From positions 496,001-560,000 of the forward strand of contig CP126199.1 of the NCBI GenBank assembly GCA_030272155.1: a stretch of 64,000 bases of DNA, read 5' to 3'. Positions 33,341 through 44,900 of this stretch are shown here, in pieces. The position numbers were made by a program, and so were the translations under genes. The DNA is from Tetradesmus obliquus. Taxonomy: Eukaryota > Chlorophyta > Chlorophyceae > Sphaeropleales > Scenedesmaceae. The number at the start of each line of letters is the position of its first letter. The first letter of the stretch is position 1. The notes under the pieces were generated by a model. It ran no database searches. It saw only the letters and a list, made by a program, of their open reading frames with translations, and was not told where the DNA came from.

Positions 33341-36300
33341 ATGGACGTGGTTATCATTGGAGGAGGGCCGGGAGGGCTAGCAGCAGCCCTGGCGCTGCAC
33401 AAAGCAGCGCCACAGCTGAAGGTGATGCTGCTGCTGCACTGATGCATGCATCTGGCAAGCAGAATAAGCAGGGCATTGCATGCAAACAACCAGGCAGTTT
33501 GCATCACTACTCAAGTGTGGCAGGCACGTTGGGTAATGAGCCAGGGCTGCCCACCAGACAGTGCTGCATGCATACTGGGAGAGTGTCGGGCCACACAGCC
33601 TGTGTACACGGAGTCTACACAAGGACACCGTGCACACAAAGACGCCAAACCTCTCGTACAATGCACACAAAGACGCAGATGTAACGTACACAAAACTATG
33701 CACACAAAGTCACATGACCTCTCCAACAGAAATGGCAGTGTGTGTACCATGCAGGTGGCAATCTATGAGCGCTGCCCCGCACTGTCGAGGCGCGGGGCGG
33801 GGCTGGGGCTGGACGTGAATGGGCAGAAGGCGCTGCGTGCCATAGCGCCGGGTGCGGCAGCAGCAGCTTTGCAGGAGCCACTGGCATCCCTAGCTTGTTG
33901 TTCAGGCAGCTCATAGCAGCAGCTCGTGCACTTCAGCAACCAACTTGATTGGTGCGAGAAAGGGACCCTTATGTCTCACCACTGAGGTCATGCACAAGCG
34001 CGAGCGGCTCATACACCAGCGGCTGCGCATGTAGTTGATAGTGGGAGGGCGGCATTCCCACACATGCCTGATGCCACAATTTACGTCACCACCCTGCTGT
34101 CTGCACCTATTTCCTCTTTGGCTGTGCGTGTCTGCTGCAGCCGTGCATGCTGAGCTGCTGAAGCAGGCAGCATTTTTGACAACGCAGCGGGTGATGGCTG
34201 CTGACGGCAGCCTCATCAAGGAGACTCCACTCAGCGCAGGCAGGAAGGAGTTTGAGCAGCAGGGGTACAGGTAAGCAGCGGCCAAGCACGCAGGACAGGC
34301 ATGCGTGAGACTGCGTGCGTGTAGCCTTGCCATCATGCAGGCATGCATCGACAGGGACTCACATCAATTTGTGAAGATACAGCAGCATGGCTTTGCCAGC
34401 ATGTACATGTGCAGGTACACGAACGTGTGGCTGGGCAGGGGTGTGACGGCGCAATCACTGCCAGTGGATTTGTGCTTGTTGTAGGGACCCACTGGTGTTA
34501 AGACGGACTGCAATCAATCAGGCAGCAGGAGCGTAATCGGCTGCCTTGAAGCAAGCATGCACCTGTGCTAACACAGCTGCAGGAAGCGTAGTTGTCGGTG
34601 GAGCTATGCTACCTCAAGAGTTGCACGGCTGCCGCTGATACTACTGCTGCTGCATATGGCGTGTACCTGTAGGACTCCTTGCTTGCTGGGCTGGTATGAG
34701 ATCCAGCAGATGCTGCTGCAGGCGCTGCCACAGTCAACACGCCTACATCTGGGCGTAGAGTTTGACCAGTGAGTGGCCTGCTGCGAGTTAGGCACAGGCA
34801 GTGGGCCTGTGTACTGGGCACAGCAGCATAGCAAGCAGGCAGGCAGGAGGAGCGTTCAGCTCTGATGCAGCTGCGTTGGGCCATGTGCAACCATGACAGC
34901 TGCCATTGCGTACCTGCTCAATGGCACTGTTGCAGCCGAATCAGCACTGTTGCTCCGACCCCAGCCGTGTAAGCAGTTGCTCCTGGCCGTGCACGCAGTT
35001 ACGCAGCTGCTGAATACATGCTCACCCTGCATGTTGACTAGTTGCCACTGCCAAAAGGGTATCGCCGGCCTTGACTGCGTCACCTGCGTTAACCTGCATG
35101 CACCCCCGCAAACATCCCTCTCTTGCCCTACCCTCTCTGCCCCTGCCAGCTATGAGCAGGAGCCCTCCACTGGGCTGCTGACTGTGCACTTCCGGGGGAG
35201 CCAGCAGCCGCCGGTGCAGGCAGGCCTGCTGGTGGCAGCAGATGGCTACTTCAGCAGAGTAAGAAGACAAGCAGTGGGCGATGGGCCTCCCAGCTATGGC
35301 AAGACGGTGGTGTGGCGGGCGCGGCTGCCTGCAGCGTCAGCAGTGGCTGCTGGGCTGGACCTGCAGGGCAGCAGCAGTGCGTTTGTGCAGGATGTGGGCA
35401 GGTTTTTCTTTGCCTACCCGATCAGCTCGGGAGACTATGTGTGGACTGTGGGCATCAGCGGTGAGTAGAGTAGGCTTGGGCATTCATGAGCAGTCCCAAA
35501 TAACTGATTGGTGTTTGCACAGCTGACGCTTCATATCAAACTCCGGTGGTGTACAACTATTTCAATTGAACTGGTCTGGAGACACGCAACGTGTTTTTCA
35601 ACGTCGGTCTATGCCGTGAGCTGCAATGTTGAACATCTCTCGTCACAGCAGCAGCTGTTTTGTCAATCCAACTTAGCATAAAGCAGTACGTATACATTTG
35701 CATGTACTGTCATGGCGCTGCTGTCATACTGCAGACGAGAAGCTGGCTGAGCAGAGCATCGACCCAGCCTCACTGCTGGAGCCGCTCAGGAGCAGCAAGA
35801 GCAACAGCGCGCAGCAGCTGGCAGAGCAGCAGCAGCCAAACCAGGCCTACGACGGCCAGCAGCAAGCAGCCAGCTCAGCCAACGGCAGCAGCGCTGAGCT
35901 TGACACGCAAGGCTTCAGCGCACAAGATGCCGGGAGGGGAGAAGCAGCACGCGCTCGCTGCCTGCAGGCACTGGCTGGCTTCAGTGACACTGTGTTAAAC
36001 ATAATAGGCGGTACGCCTGGGGCTTGCCTGGTGGAGCACGGCATCTATGTGCGGCCTGCTGCTGACATGACGCCTGCTGCATATGGGGCTGGCCGCGTGG
36101 TGGTCATGGGGGATGCAGCACACCCGCTGCGGCCGACAGGTGAGCTCATCTGCAATGCAACAAAGCTTGTAGCTTTGCCTGCCGACCACACTGCTTAAAC
36201 GTCCAGTGGCAGCTGCAGAAGCACCTCAACCAAGCTGGTGGTTGGAATTTGCATTGTTAGTATAGTTCTGCATGCTCCAGGGTGCGAGCGTCGTGCAAGC

Positions 36301-36793
36301 TGCAGGTTGCAGCTGCCTGCTCCCTTCACCCCAATGCTGCTGCATGCATCCTTGCAACAGACAGGTCCTGTCTGGTGTGGTCCACGTCACAATGTTTTGT
36401 TGCTCTTGCACAATGTGTGTCCTGCCTTGATCTTGCACTTTTGTGCATTGCCCTGCAGGCCAGGGCCTGAACCAGGCCATGGAGGATGCCTGGGGGCTGG
36501 GCGCAGCACTGGCAGCAGCAGCAGCAGCAGTGGACCAGCCGCAGCTGGAAGCGCTGCAGGCCTTCCGGCAGCAGCGCGCAGCGCGCATGCGCACTGTGGT
36601 GGCCTACACCACTGCTTCTGGGGAGGCTGCATACAAGCGCAGCATGGATAAGGGCCAGGCAGATAAGGCGCTGGGGCCTGACACAGCGCAGATGAGCTCC
36701 GAGGAGTTCTTCAACTTCTGTTATGACGTTACGTTTGAGGATTTGGCTGGGCTGTCGAGTAAGCAGCAGCAGCAGCCTGCAGCGGCAGTGTGA
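33341..36793 (+). CDS. FAD-dependent monooxygenase (flavoprotein hydroxylase/epoxidase family)
   Basis: Single-component aromatic hydroxylase/epoxidase-type flavoenzyme, which uses FAD, NAD(P)H and O2 to insert one oxygen into a substrate. Exons 33341-33421, 33755-33851, 34141-34270, 34673-34768, 35150-35460, 35735-36139, 36459-36793; phases all fit, 484 aa. The protein begins directly with the dinucleotide-binding motif MDVVIIGGGPGGLAAALAL. The second strand VAIYERCP follows, then GLGLDVNGQKALRAI, the substrate-side WYEIQQMLLQALP, and GLLVAADGYFSRVR (DG motif region). The FAD ribityl motif GDAAHPLRPTGQGLNQAMEDA is split by the last intron. There is no transit peptide, so it is probably cytosolic. 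A Gln/Ser-rich insert at about 255-300 is unusual. The substrate cannot be told; zeaxanthin epoxidase, salicylate hydroxylase and urate hydroxylase relatives share these motifs. Confidence 0.88.
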
Positions 36794-37635
36794 GGCTGCG
36801 GCTGCCGGCTTGTCAACTCGCTGTTGCACATTGCGGCGCATATTTTGCCTGCAGTGTGACAGTCTAGCGCATGCACACGGCGCTTGCAGCGGCAGTGTAA
36901 CCACCTTGACTCCGTTTCTTGGCTGGGTTACTGTCACGTTGGCATTGAGCTTGGTCCCTTGCGGACGGCAGCAGCGGTAAGAGCAATGTTGCAGCCTACG
37001 GATCATCCGCAGCAGTGCTCCAAGCATCACGGCCTGGTATTTCGTAAATGCATGCATCACACATCCACAGACGCGGGGAATGGTCTTGCAGTGAGTTGAG
37101 CATGTGACGTACACCTGCAGCATACAGTGGAACTGCACTCACTTGAGCAGCCGTGCTGGTGGGCGTGGCACCCCCGGCCCGGGGTGCACAGTCAGCAAGG
37201 ACCTGCCTTGTGCCCCGAGCTCGCCTCTTTTTCCTAATCCCACGACAGCAAAAGGAATGCAGGAAAAACTTTGTAAACCAAAGTTGATTCGCAACGGTGC
37301 TCTTGTGGCGGGGGGCTGAACGATTGAGACTGCCAAGAATTCCTGACAACCCCAATCCAAAGTTCCCAGCATAGTCCGCATCCTGGTGCATGCAGACGTA
37401 ATTGTTTGTTATCACGACAACAACACCGAATGGTAGACCATGTGCAGTATGAAAATAGCGCAATGATACCTTGTCGAACGGTCTTGAGCAAGTGGGAGAA
37501 GAGAGGAGGTCGAGCTTCAATTCAAATGTCCTGTAGCTTATGAGATCGCTCGTAAAAACAAATTGACGGGCCCAAGGAAGATGCATGCTGATGCAGTAGC
37601 TCAGCAGCACTGTTGTTGAGCAGCAAGGGCAGGAG
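36794..37635. other. Gap of 840 bp; 3' flank and promoter region
   Basis: TGTAA at 36896-36900, about 105 bp after the monooxygenase stop, is a plausible polyadenylation signal of the green-algal type. The remainder precedes the helicase gene. No gene seen. Confidence 0.5.
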
Positions 37636-38042
37636 ATGCAGCAGCACGGTGGATCCCACGGCATGGACGAAGCACAAGCTGCAGCTGCAGGCTTCGGCCC
37701 TGCTCTGATGCTGCCAGCTGCTGCGGAGGTGCCTGGTGCAGTTGCGCAGCATTGGCCAGGCCCTGGCACAGCAGCAGGCACTGGCCCTCCTCACTGGCCA
37801 GGACCAGCAGGTGCTGGGCTACCTCTGCAGCTGCCACCCCCTGGTTTTCCGATGTGGGGTCCTCCAATGCCGCCGCTGCCACCATCACATGCCATGCACT
37901 GCATGCCAGGGCCACAGCCAACGGGGCTTGCAGGGCTGTACTATCCGCACATGCCCCTGCCTGGGCAGTGCATGCCGCCTGGGCCACATCCAGCACTGCA
38001 TGACAGCAGATACATGCAGCATGGCTTCCCGTTCCCGCCTTA

Positions 38043-38085
<43 letters not shown>

Positions 38086-38214
38086 CCACCGCCTCCACCA
38101 CCAGGCTTTCATGTGCCGCTCCCGCCTGGATATGAGAGGCACCAGGCGGAAGCGGCAGCAGCAGAAGCAGCAGGCTTTCCGGTGCCGTGGCCACCTGGGT
38201 TTGAGAGGCACCAT

Positions 38215-38254
<40 letters not shown>

Positions 38255-39115
38255 AGGCAGCACCGCCAGATCACCCCGTGCCATGCGGTCCTGCATATGA
38301 CAGGCCTCATGCACAAGCAGTAGCAGCAGCAGCAGCTGCTGCTGCTGCTGCAGCGGAGGCAGCAGCCGCCCTGCAGGAATGGCCTCCGCTGCCTTCTCAG
38401 CAGCAGCAGCATGAGGTCGCAGCAGCAGCCTTGGCAGCGGTGTCACACGCACAGTGCCACAGCAGCAGCAATGTGCGGCACGCGTGGGACGGCACAGCAC
38501 AGCTGTCACCTGTACACTTGCATGCGCCGCCGCCACCACCTGGACACGCAGCAGCAGCAGCAGCAGCAGCATTGACATCGCCGCCCCTTTGGCTGCCACC
38601 ACCAGCACCACCTCCTCATCCACCAGCAGCAGCAGGGGCAGCAGCCGCAACAGCAGCAGCAGCGGGGGCAGCAGCAGGGGCAGCAGCAGGCGCAGCAGCA
38701 GCGGCAGCGATTGTTGCAGCCAATCACGAGTTGGGTGCTTGGCTGTCAGCCGTGCAGGGCCGCATGGCTCAGCTCACCCCTGAGTGGCCGCAGGAGCTGC
38801 GGCTGGCAACAGTGGAGGCGATCTTGCTGGATGAGCAGCAGCAGCAGCAGCAGCAGCAGAATGGCAGAGATGCGGCAGCAGCAGCAGCTGTGTGGTCTGG
38901 GAGGACCTCAAGGCTGCTGGCAGCAAGGCTTGGGCTGAGGTGAGCTTGAGCAGCTCATTTTGAATTACAGAAATATGTTTTGACTGGTTGCAAGCTGCTT
39001 GACGTTCAGTTCAACGGTTCCTTATTGGTTCTTTACTGGAGTCTGAAATAGTTTACCAGCTGTGCAGCTGTGCTGGAGGGCCTGCTGTAGCGCTGGTATG
39101 TGCTGTGATGCACAA

Positions 39116-39152
<37 letters not shown>

Positions 39153-39829
39153 GCCATTGCCTACCATATGCGCGGTATGCTTGCGCATCAGCAGCATGCA
39201 TGCAACCACACATGCTTCTGACGTGCCTTGTTGAGCCAGCTTCTCTGCCTCATCTCCTGGCACTTGTTTAACCTATTTTTCACACCTGCATTGCCTGCAG
39301 GGAGCCCGTGCATGCTGCCGCGCTGAGCCGTGTGGCGCAGGTGCTGCCTGATGCCGCCTTCCTGGCTGCAGCACGCCAGCTGCAGGAGGAGCTGCAGACC
39401 TGCTGGGTGGCAGGTGAGCGGCATGAGCAGAGGCTGCTGTTACTAGAAGACAGCTGCAGCAGCAGCTACAGCAGCAGGAGCAGCAGCAGCAGCGCGCCAG
39501 CTGCAGGAGGAGCTGTAGGCCTGCTGGGTGGCAGGTGAGCGGTGCAGGCAGTTGCAAGGCCACAGCTGCAGCAGCGACCAAGGCAGCTGCTAGACAGAAG
39601 TAGCAGCAACAGCAGCGACGGCTGAGAATGCTGGACAGCAGCGGCAGCAGTGGCTTGTTGTCTGCGGCTATCACGCTGCCTTGCTTGCAATGTTGTGATG
39701 TGTGTGCGTGCTGAGGAATGATGCCCTACAGCAGTCATCAGCTGCAGGAGGAGCTGCAGGCCTGCTGGGTGGCAGGTGAGTGACATGGGCAGAGGCTGAT
39801 GTTGCTAGAAGACAGCTGCAGCAGCGGCT

Positions 39830-39871
<42 letters not shown>

Positions 39872-41475
39872 CGCCAGCTGCAAGAGGAGCGCAGGCCTGC
39901 TGGGTGGCAGGTGAGCGGTGCAGGCAGCTGCACGGCGATTGTTGCTGCAGCAGCATGAGCAAGGCCACAACTGCAGCAACGCCTACTTATCCACCACACG
40001 ATAGCAGCTGCAGCAGCGGCTAGTTGTCCACGGATGATGAGCGAAGTAGGCAGGCCAGTCCGCGTTCCGCCAGGTACGATGTATGCATGTAGTCATGGGC
40101 TCGCGGCAGGAGGAGCTGCAGGCCTGCTGGGTGGCAAGTGAGCGGCATGCGCAGCTGCAGCAGCGGCTGCTGTTATGAAAAATCGCCGCGGCTACAGCAG
40201 CAGCAGCAGCAGCAGCAACGCCAACAAGTGGTAAGCAGCTGGCAGCTGCATAGCCTGCAATCTTCTTGTTGTGTGGGCCTGCTGTCGTGTTGCCGAGCAT
40301 CAGCAGGGAGGTTATCCTGTTTCTATTACACCGTACGTTGATGTGTGCGCTGAAGGGCAATTCAAAGTGACTCAGGGCTCTGGTGCATGTGCTGCTGCTT
40401 GCTGCTGCCTGCTGGCGCTGCAGGCATGCCGCTGCCAAATGTTGGCGGCAATGTGCTGCTGCCTGACCCCGTTGGCCACCCCGGCAACAGCAGCAGCAGC
40501 AGCGGCAGCAGCATGTGCGTGCTCAGCCACCACTCAAACTGCTGCTGTGGAACGCCCAGCTGCAGCTGCGCAGACGCCCAGACTGGTGCCGGCACAGCGC
40601 CTGAGTTTGCAGCAGCAGCATGGCGTGGCGTGCGGCATCATCGGCTGCCGCGTGTGTCATCTGATGCGCTCACGTTTGCGCTGCTGGGCGCTTGGGGGGC
40701 AGCACCCAAGATGACGTGCCTGATCAGCACTGTGGGAGGCGCAGGAGCAGCAGCAGCAGCAGCAGCCAAAGCGCAGGACCAGCACCACGGCCAACAGCAA
40801 AACGGAGGTGAGGGAGTGCTGCAGTCACTTGGTACTGCCTGCAGGACTGGCACGTGCAGGTGTGCTGCCGTTACATATGCTAGCAATGTAGCGTGGTTAC
40901 GGTACGTGGTTGGCGTTGATGCGGCACTAGTGCAGCCGTTTATGGCCATGCACCGATCACCGGTGCTGCCTCTGCTGCTGGCGGCTGGTCTTTGATTCTT
41001 AGTCAAGCATCAGCCCGTTAGCCCTGCTGTATCCTGCTGCCGCCTGTGGCTGCTTTCCACAACACCACATCATCATGCCACCAGTCAAAGCTGTAGCCAA
41101 AACTTATGTGCATGCACTCGGTGGTTCTGTAGGCACCGCAAGGCCTCGCAGAGCAGCGCTGCCGCCGGCGCTGCTGGCATGGGCAGCAGGCGGCGGCGTG
41201 GTGGCTGCTGTGGCGGGCGCGCTGCAGCAGATGGCGTCACAGGTGCACCTGGGCGACTCTGCTGGCGGCTGCATTGCAGTCACTCCAGAGGCAGGCGTTG
41301 ACTTTGGCACTAACCAGGTGGTGCTACTGCAAGAGGAGCAGCAACAACAGCAGCAGCAAAGTAATCAGCAGCAGCAGCAGCAGCAGCAGCAGCAAAGTAA
41401 TAAGCAGCAGCAGCAGCGGACCCGCCGGCGGCGAGGACGAAAGATCCAGGAGCAGCAGCAGCCGCGACCTGGAAG

Positions 41476-41507
<32 letters not shown>

Positions 41508-41919
41508 ATGAGCGCGCTCCTGGGCAGCCTGTGGTGCGGAAGCTGCGCATCACGAATGTGCACACATCGCAGAGGGTGCTGCTGCTGAATGTGTGTGTGG
41601 TGAGTGCTGGCTGCTTGCAATCTAATCTGCTCTGCCTCGATGATGCTGCTGCCTGTTGCGCAGCGGACAAAAGCAAGTGAGAACTGCATTACAGCGTACC
41701 CCATGCTTTTGTCACAGTGCTGCTGAGCCTCTCTTGTAATGCTCATGCACGCCTGAGCAGAATGTTACCTGGCAAGGCTGCTGCTGAAAGTGCTGGGTTG
41801 CTGCTGCTCTGGGTGTGCTTGGCTGTTGCTGCTGTGCAGGCCCCCGAGTATGCTGATTGGGTGTCCCTCAGCGACCCCTTTGGCATCAGCAGCCACCCTG
41901 AGCAGTGCATGGAAGCTGC

Positions 41920-41957
<38 letters not shown>

Positions 41958-44900
41958 GGGAGCTGCTGCCAGATGAGCATGGCCCTGGCAGCAGGCCTAG
42001 CAGCAGCAGCAGCAGCAGCAGCAGCACATCCAGCAGTGACAGCATATGCAGCCTGCTGCGGCTGTGTGGTGGCAGCGTTGACAGCAGCACTCAGGTTTGC
42101 AAGGATGCTGCTGCTGGCGAAGGCGATAGCAGCGCTGCCACTGCAGTGCTGCTAGCGCCTGGGGCTTCCTACACTGTACGGGTGTCGCTGGCAACCAGCA
42201 GCAGGCGCAAGCATAGCCAGGCAGAGCTGGGAGTGATCAGCCAGATGTGTGTGGTGACAGCAGCAGCAGCAGTAGATGCAGAGCATGATGCAGCGTCAGG
42301 TCTGGGACAATATGCAGCTGACCAGCAGCAGCAGCGGCAGCAGCACAAAGGCGCCATGCATCAGGCAGCAGTCGGTGGCAGCAGAGGCAAGCAGCACAAC
42401 AAAGGCGCTGCAGGCTGCAGTGGCGGCAGCAGCCAGCGGCTCAGCGCTGCAATGCCGCCTGGCTGGCAGCTGCTGGTGGCTGGCGTGCCTGTCGCTGGCG
42501 GGCTGGTGGGGCAGCTGGCAGACCTGCAGGTGCGGTGTTCTGGTGCTTTTGAAACGATATAGTAATGTTTGCTGCAGCAGCTGTCCGGCGCGCACCCGGC
42601 TCCTTCGAGCTTGGTTGTGTGATGCAGTAACAGGCTTCAACAGCTGTTTGACCGACTATGACAGGCTCCGCGCTTGCAAGCATGGCCGCGCAGCAGACGG
42701 TTCACTGCTGCCCTGCTGCGTTGGTATGTTGACAACAGCACCGCTTTTGTTCTTGCGTTGGTACGTTGAAAACAGTTCTTTATGAAATGTATAGATATTC
42801 AAACTCATGTGTCGCTGGTAGTCTGCACGTCCTGCCATCCCTTCCCATTTGCATTGCAGAATGTGCTGAAGGCTGACGCAAAGCCCTTCATCAGCGCTGC
42901 GCTGGGGCACCTATCTGCAGCTCACTGTGCGCATGCCAACCCTGCTGCCATGCCTGATCGTGCGCCGTGCAGAGTGTGCTGAGGGCTGATGCAAAGCCGT
43001 TCAGCGCAGCGCTGCGGCGGCTGTTTGCTACCCCACTGTGATACTGCCCATCCTGCTGCCATGCCTCATCATGCTCCGTGCAGAGTGTGCTGAGGGCTGA
43101 TGCGAAGCCCTTCATCAGCGCTGCGCTGCGGCGGCTGTTTGCTGCTGCCGCCCAGCCTGGCGGGCCCGGCCTGGCCTTCCTGGCTGCACCACAGGATCTG
43201 GGCTGGGATGTGCCAAGTAACAAGGTGCGCACCCGTCATGCAGCAAAATGTTATACCGAAGTGCTTCAGAGAAGCATGTCTCAGCACGCCCCGGGGGGCC
43301 CAGCCTGGCCTTCCTGGCTACACCACAGGATCTGGGCTGGGACGTGAATAGTAACAACTTGAAGGTGGGTGGCACAGTGTATGCAGCAGCATACATCATC
43401 GTAGTCATCACAAACAGGAGCCCGGCGGGCCTGGCCTTCCTGGCTGCACAGCCACCTGGGCCGGGACGTGCCCAGCAGCAGGTGAGGCCTGTGTAGGGTT
43501 GAGGGGTTTGCTCAGCACTATATGCGCAGCAGCATATGCTAGTGACGGGTGCACCAGCATCAGATGCAGCAGCAGAGGCATCAAGGCGTGCATGCATCAT
43601 GTGTAGCCGCATCATCGATGCATGCGTTACACAGAGCAGCATGCAGTATCGATTCAGCCTAGCGGGGCTAGCCTGGCCTTCCTAGCTGCACCCAGCGACC
43701 TGGGCTGGGGCGTGCCCAGCAGCACGGTTGGGCGTGTGTAGGGTTTATGGTTTGCCCAGCACCGCCTGTGCAGCAGCATTTCGCATCAATCGATGCCAAG
43801 AAATGGAACGCAGCAGTAGAGGCATTGAGGCGTGCATATAGCATTGTGCAGCTGCATCAGCGCTGCTTGCATCACAGAGTAGCATCCAGTTACGATGCAT
43901 CACATGCAGCAGCATGAGGCGTCCATGCGTGATGTACAGCAGCATGAGGCGTCCATGCGTGATGTACAGCAGCATGAGGCGTCCATGCGTGATGTACAGC
44001 AGCATGAGGCGTGCATGCGTGATGTACAGCAGCATGAGGCGTCCCTGCGTGATGTACAGCAGCATGAGGCGTGCATGCGTGATGTACAGCAGCATGAGGC
44101 GTCCATGCGTGATGTACAGCAGCATGAGGCGTCCATGCGTGATGTACAGCAGCATGAGGCGTCCATGCGTGATGTACAGCAGCATGAGGCGTCCATGCGT
44201 GATGTACAGCAGCATGAGGCGTCCATGCGTGATGTACAGCAGCATGAGGCGTCCATGCGTGATGTACAGCAGCATGAGGCGTCCCTGCGTGATGTACAGC
44301 AGCATGAGGCGTCCATGCGTGATGTACAGCAGCATGAGGCGTCCATGCGTGATGTACAGCAGCATGAGGCGTCCAGCGCTGCTCACAGAGTGAGCAGGCA
44401 AAGCGAGCAGCGCTGGTGGCTTCGCCACCAGGTGCGTGATGTACAGCAGCATGAGGCGTCCCTGCGTGATGTACAGCAGCATGAGGCGTCCATGCGTGAT
44501 GTACAGCAGCATGAGGCGTCCATGCGTGATGTACAGCAGCATGAGGCGTCCATGCGTGATGTACAGCAGCATGAGGCGTCCATGCGTGATGTACAGCAGC
44601 ATGAGGCGTCCATGCGTGATGTACAGCAGCATGAGGCGTCCATGCGTGATGTACAGCAGCATGAGGCGTCCATGCGTGATGTACAGCAGCATGAGGCGTC
44701 CATGCGTGATGTACAGCAGCATGAGGCGTCCCTGCGTGATGTACAGCAGCATGAGGCGTCCATGCGTGATGTACAGCAGCATGAGGCGTCCATGCGTGAT
44801 GTACAGCAGCATGAGGCGTCCATGCGTGATGTACAGTAGCATGAGGCGTCCATGCGTGATGTACAGCAGCATGAGGCGTCCATGCGTGATGTACAGCAGC

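Noticed and set aside
33851-33914. Extension of monooxygenase exon 2 to the stop near 33914
   Set aside because: The donor at 33851 joins exon 3 in phase and restores family-like sequence (APAVHAELLKQ), while the extension is Ala/Cys-rich and unrelated.
44374-44431. Integron attC-like recombination site
   Set aside because: Hairpins are present, but there are no paired core sites and the DNA is nuclear eukaryotic.
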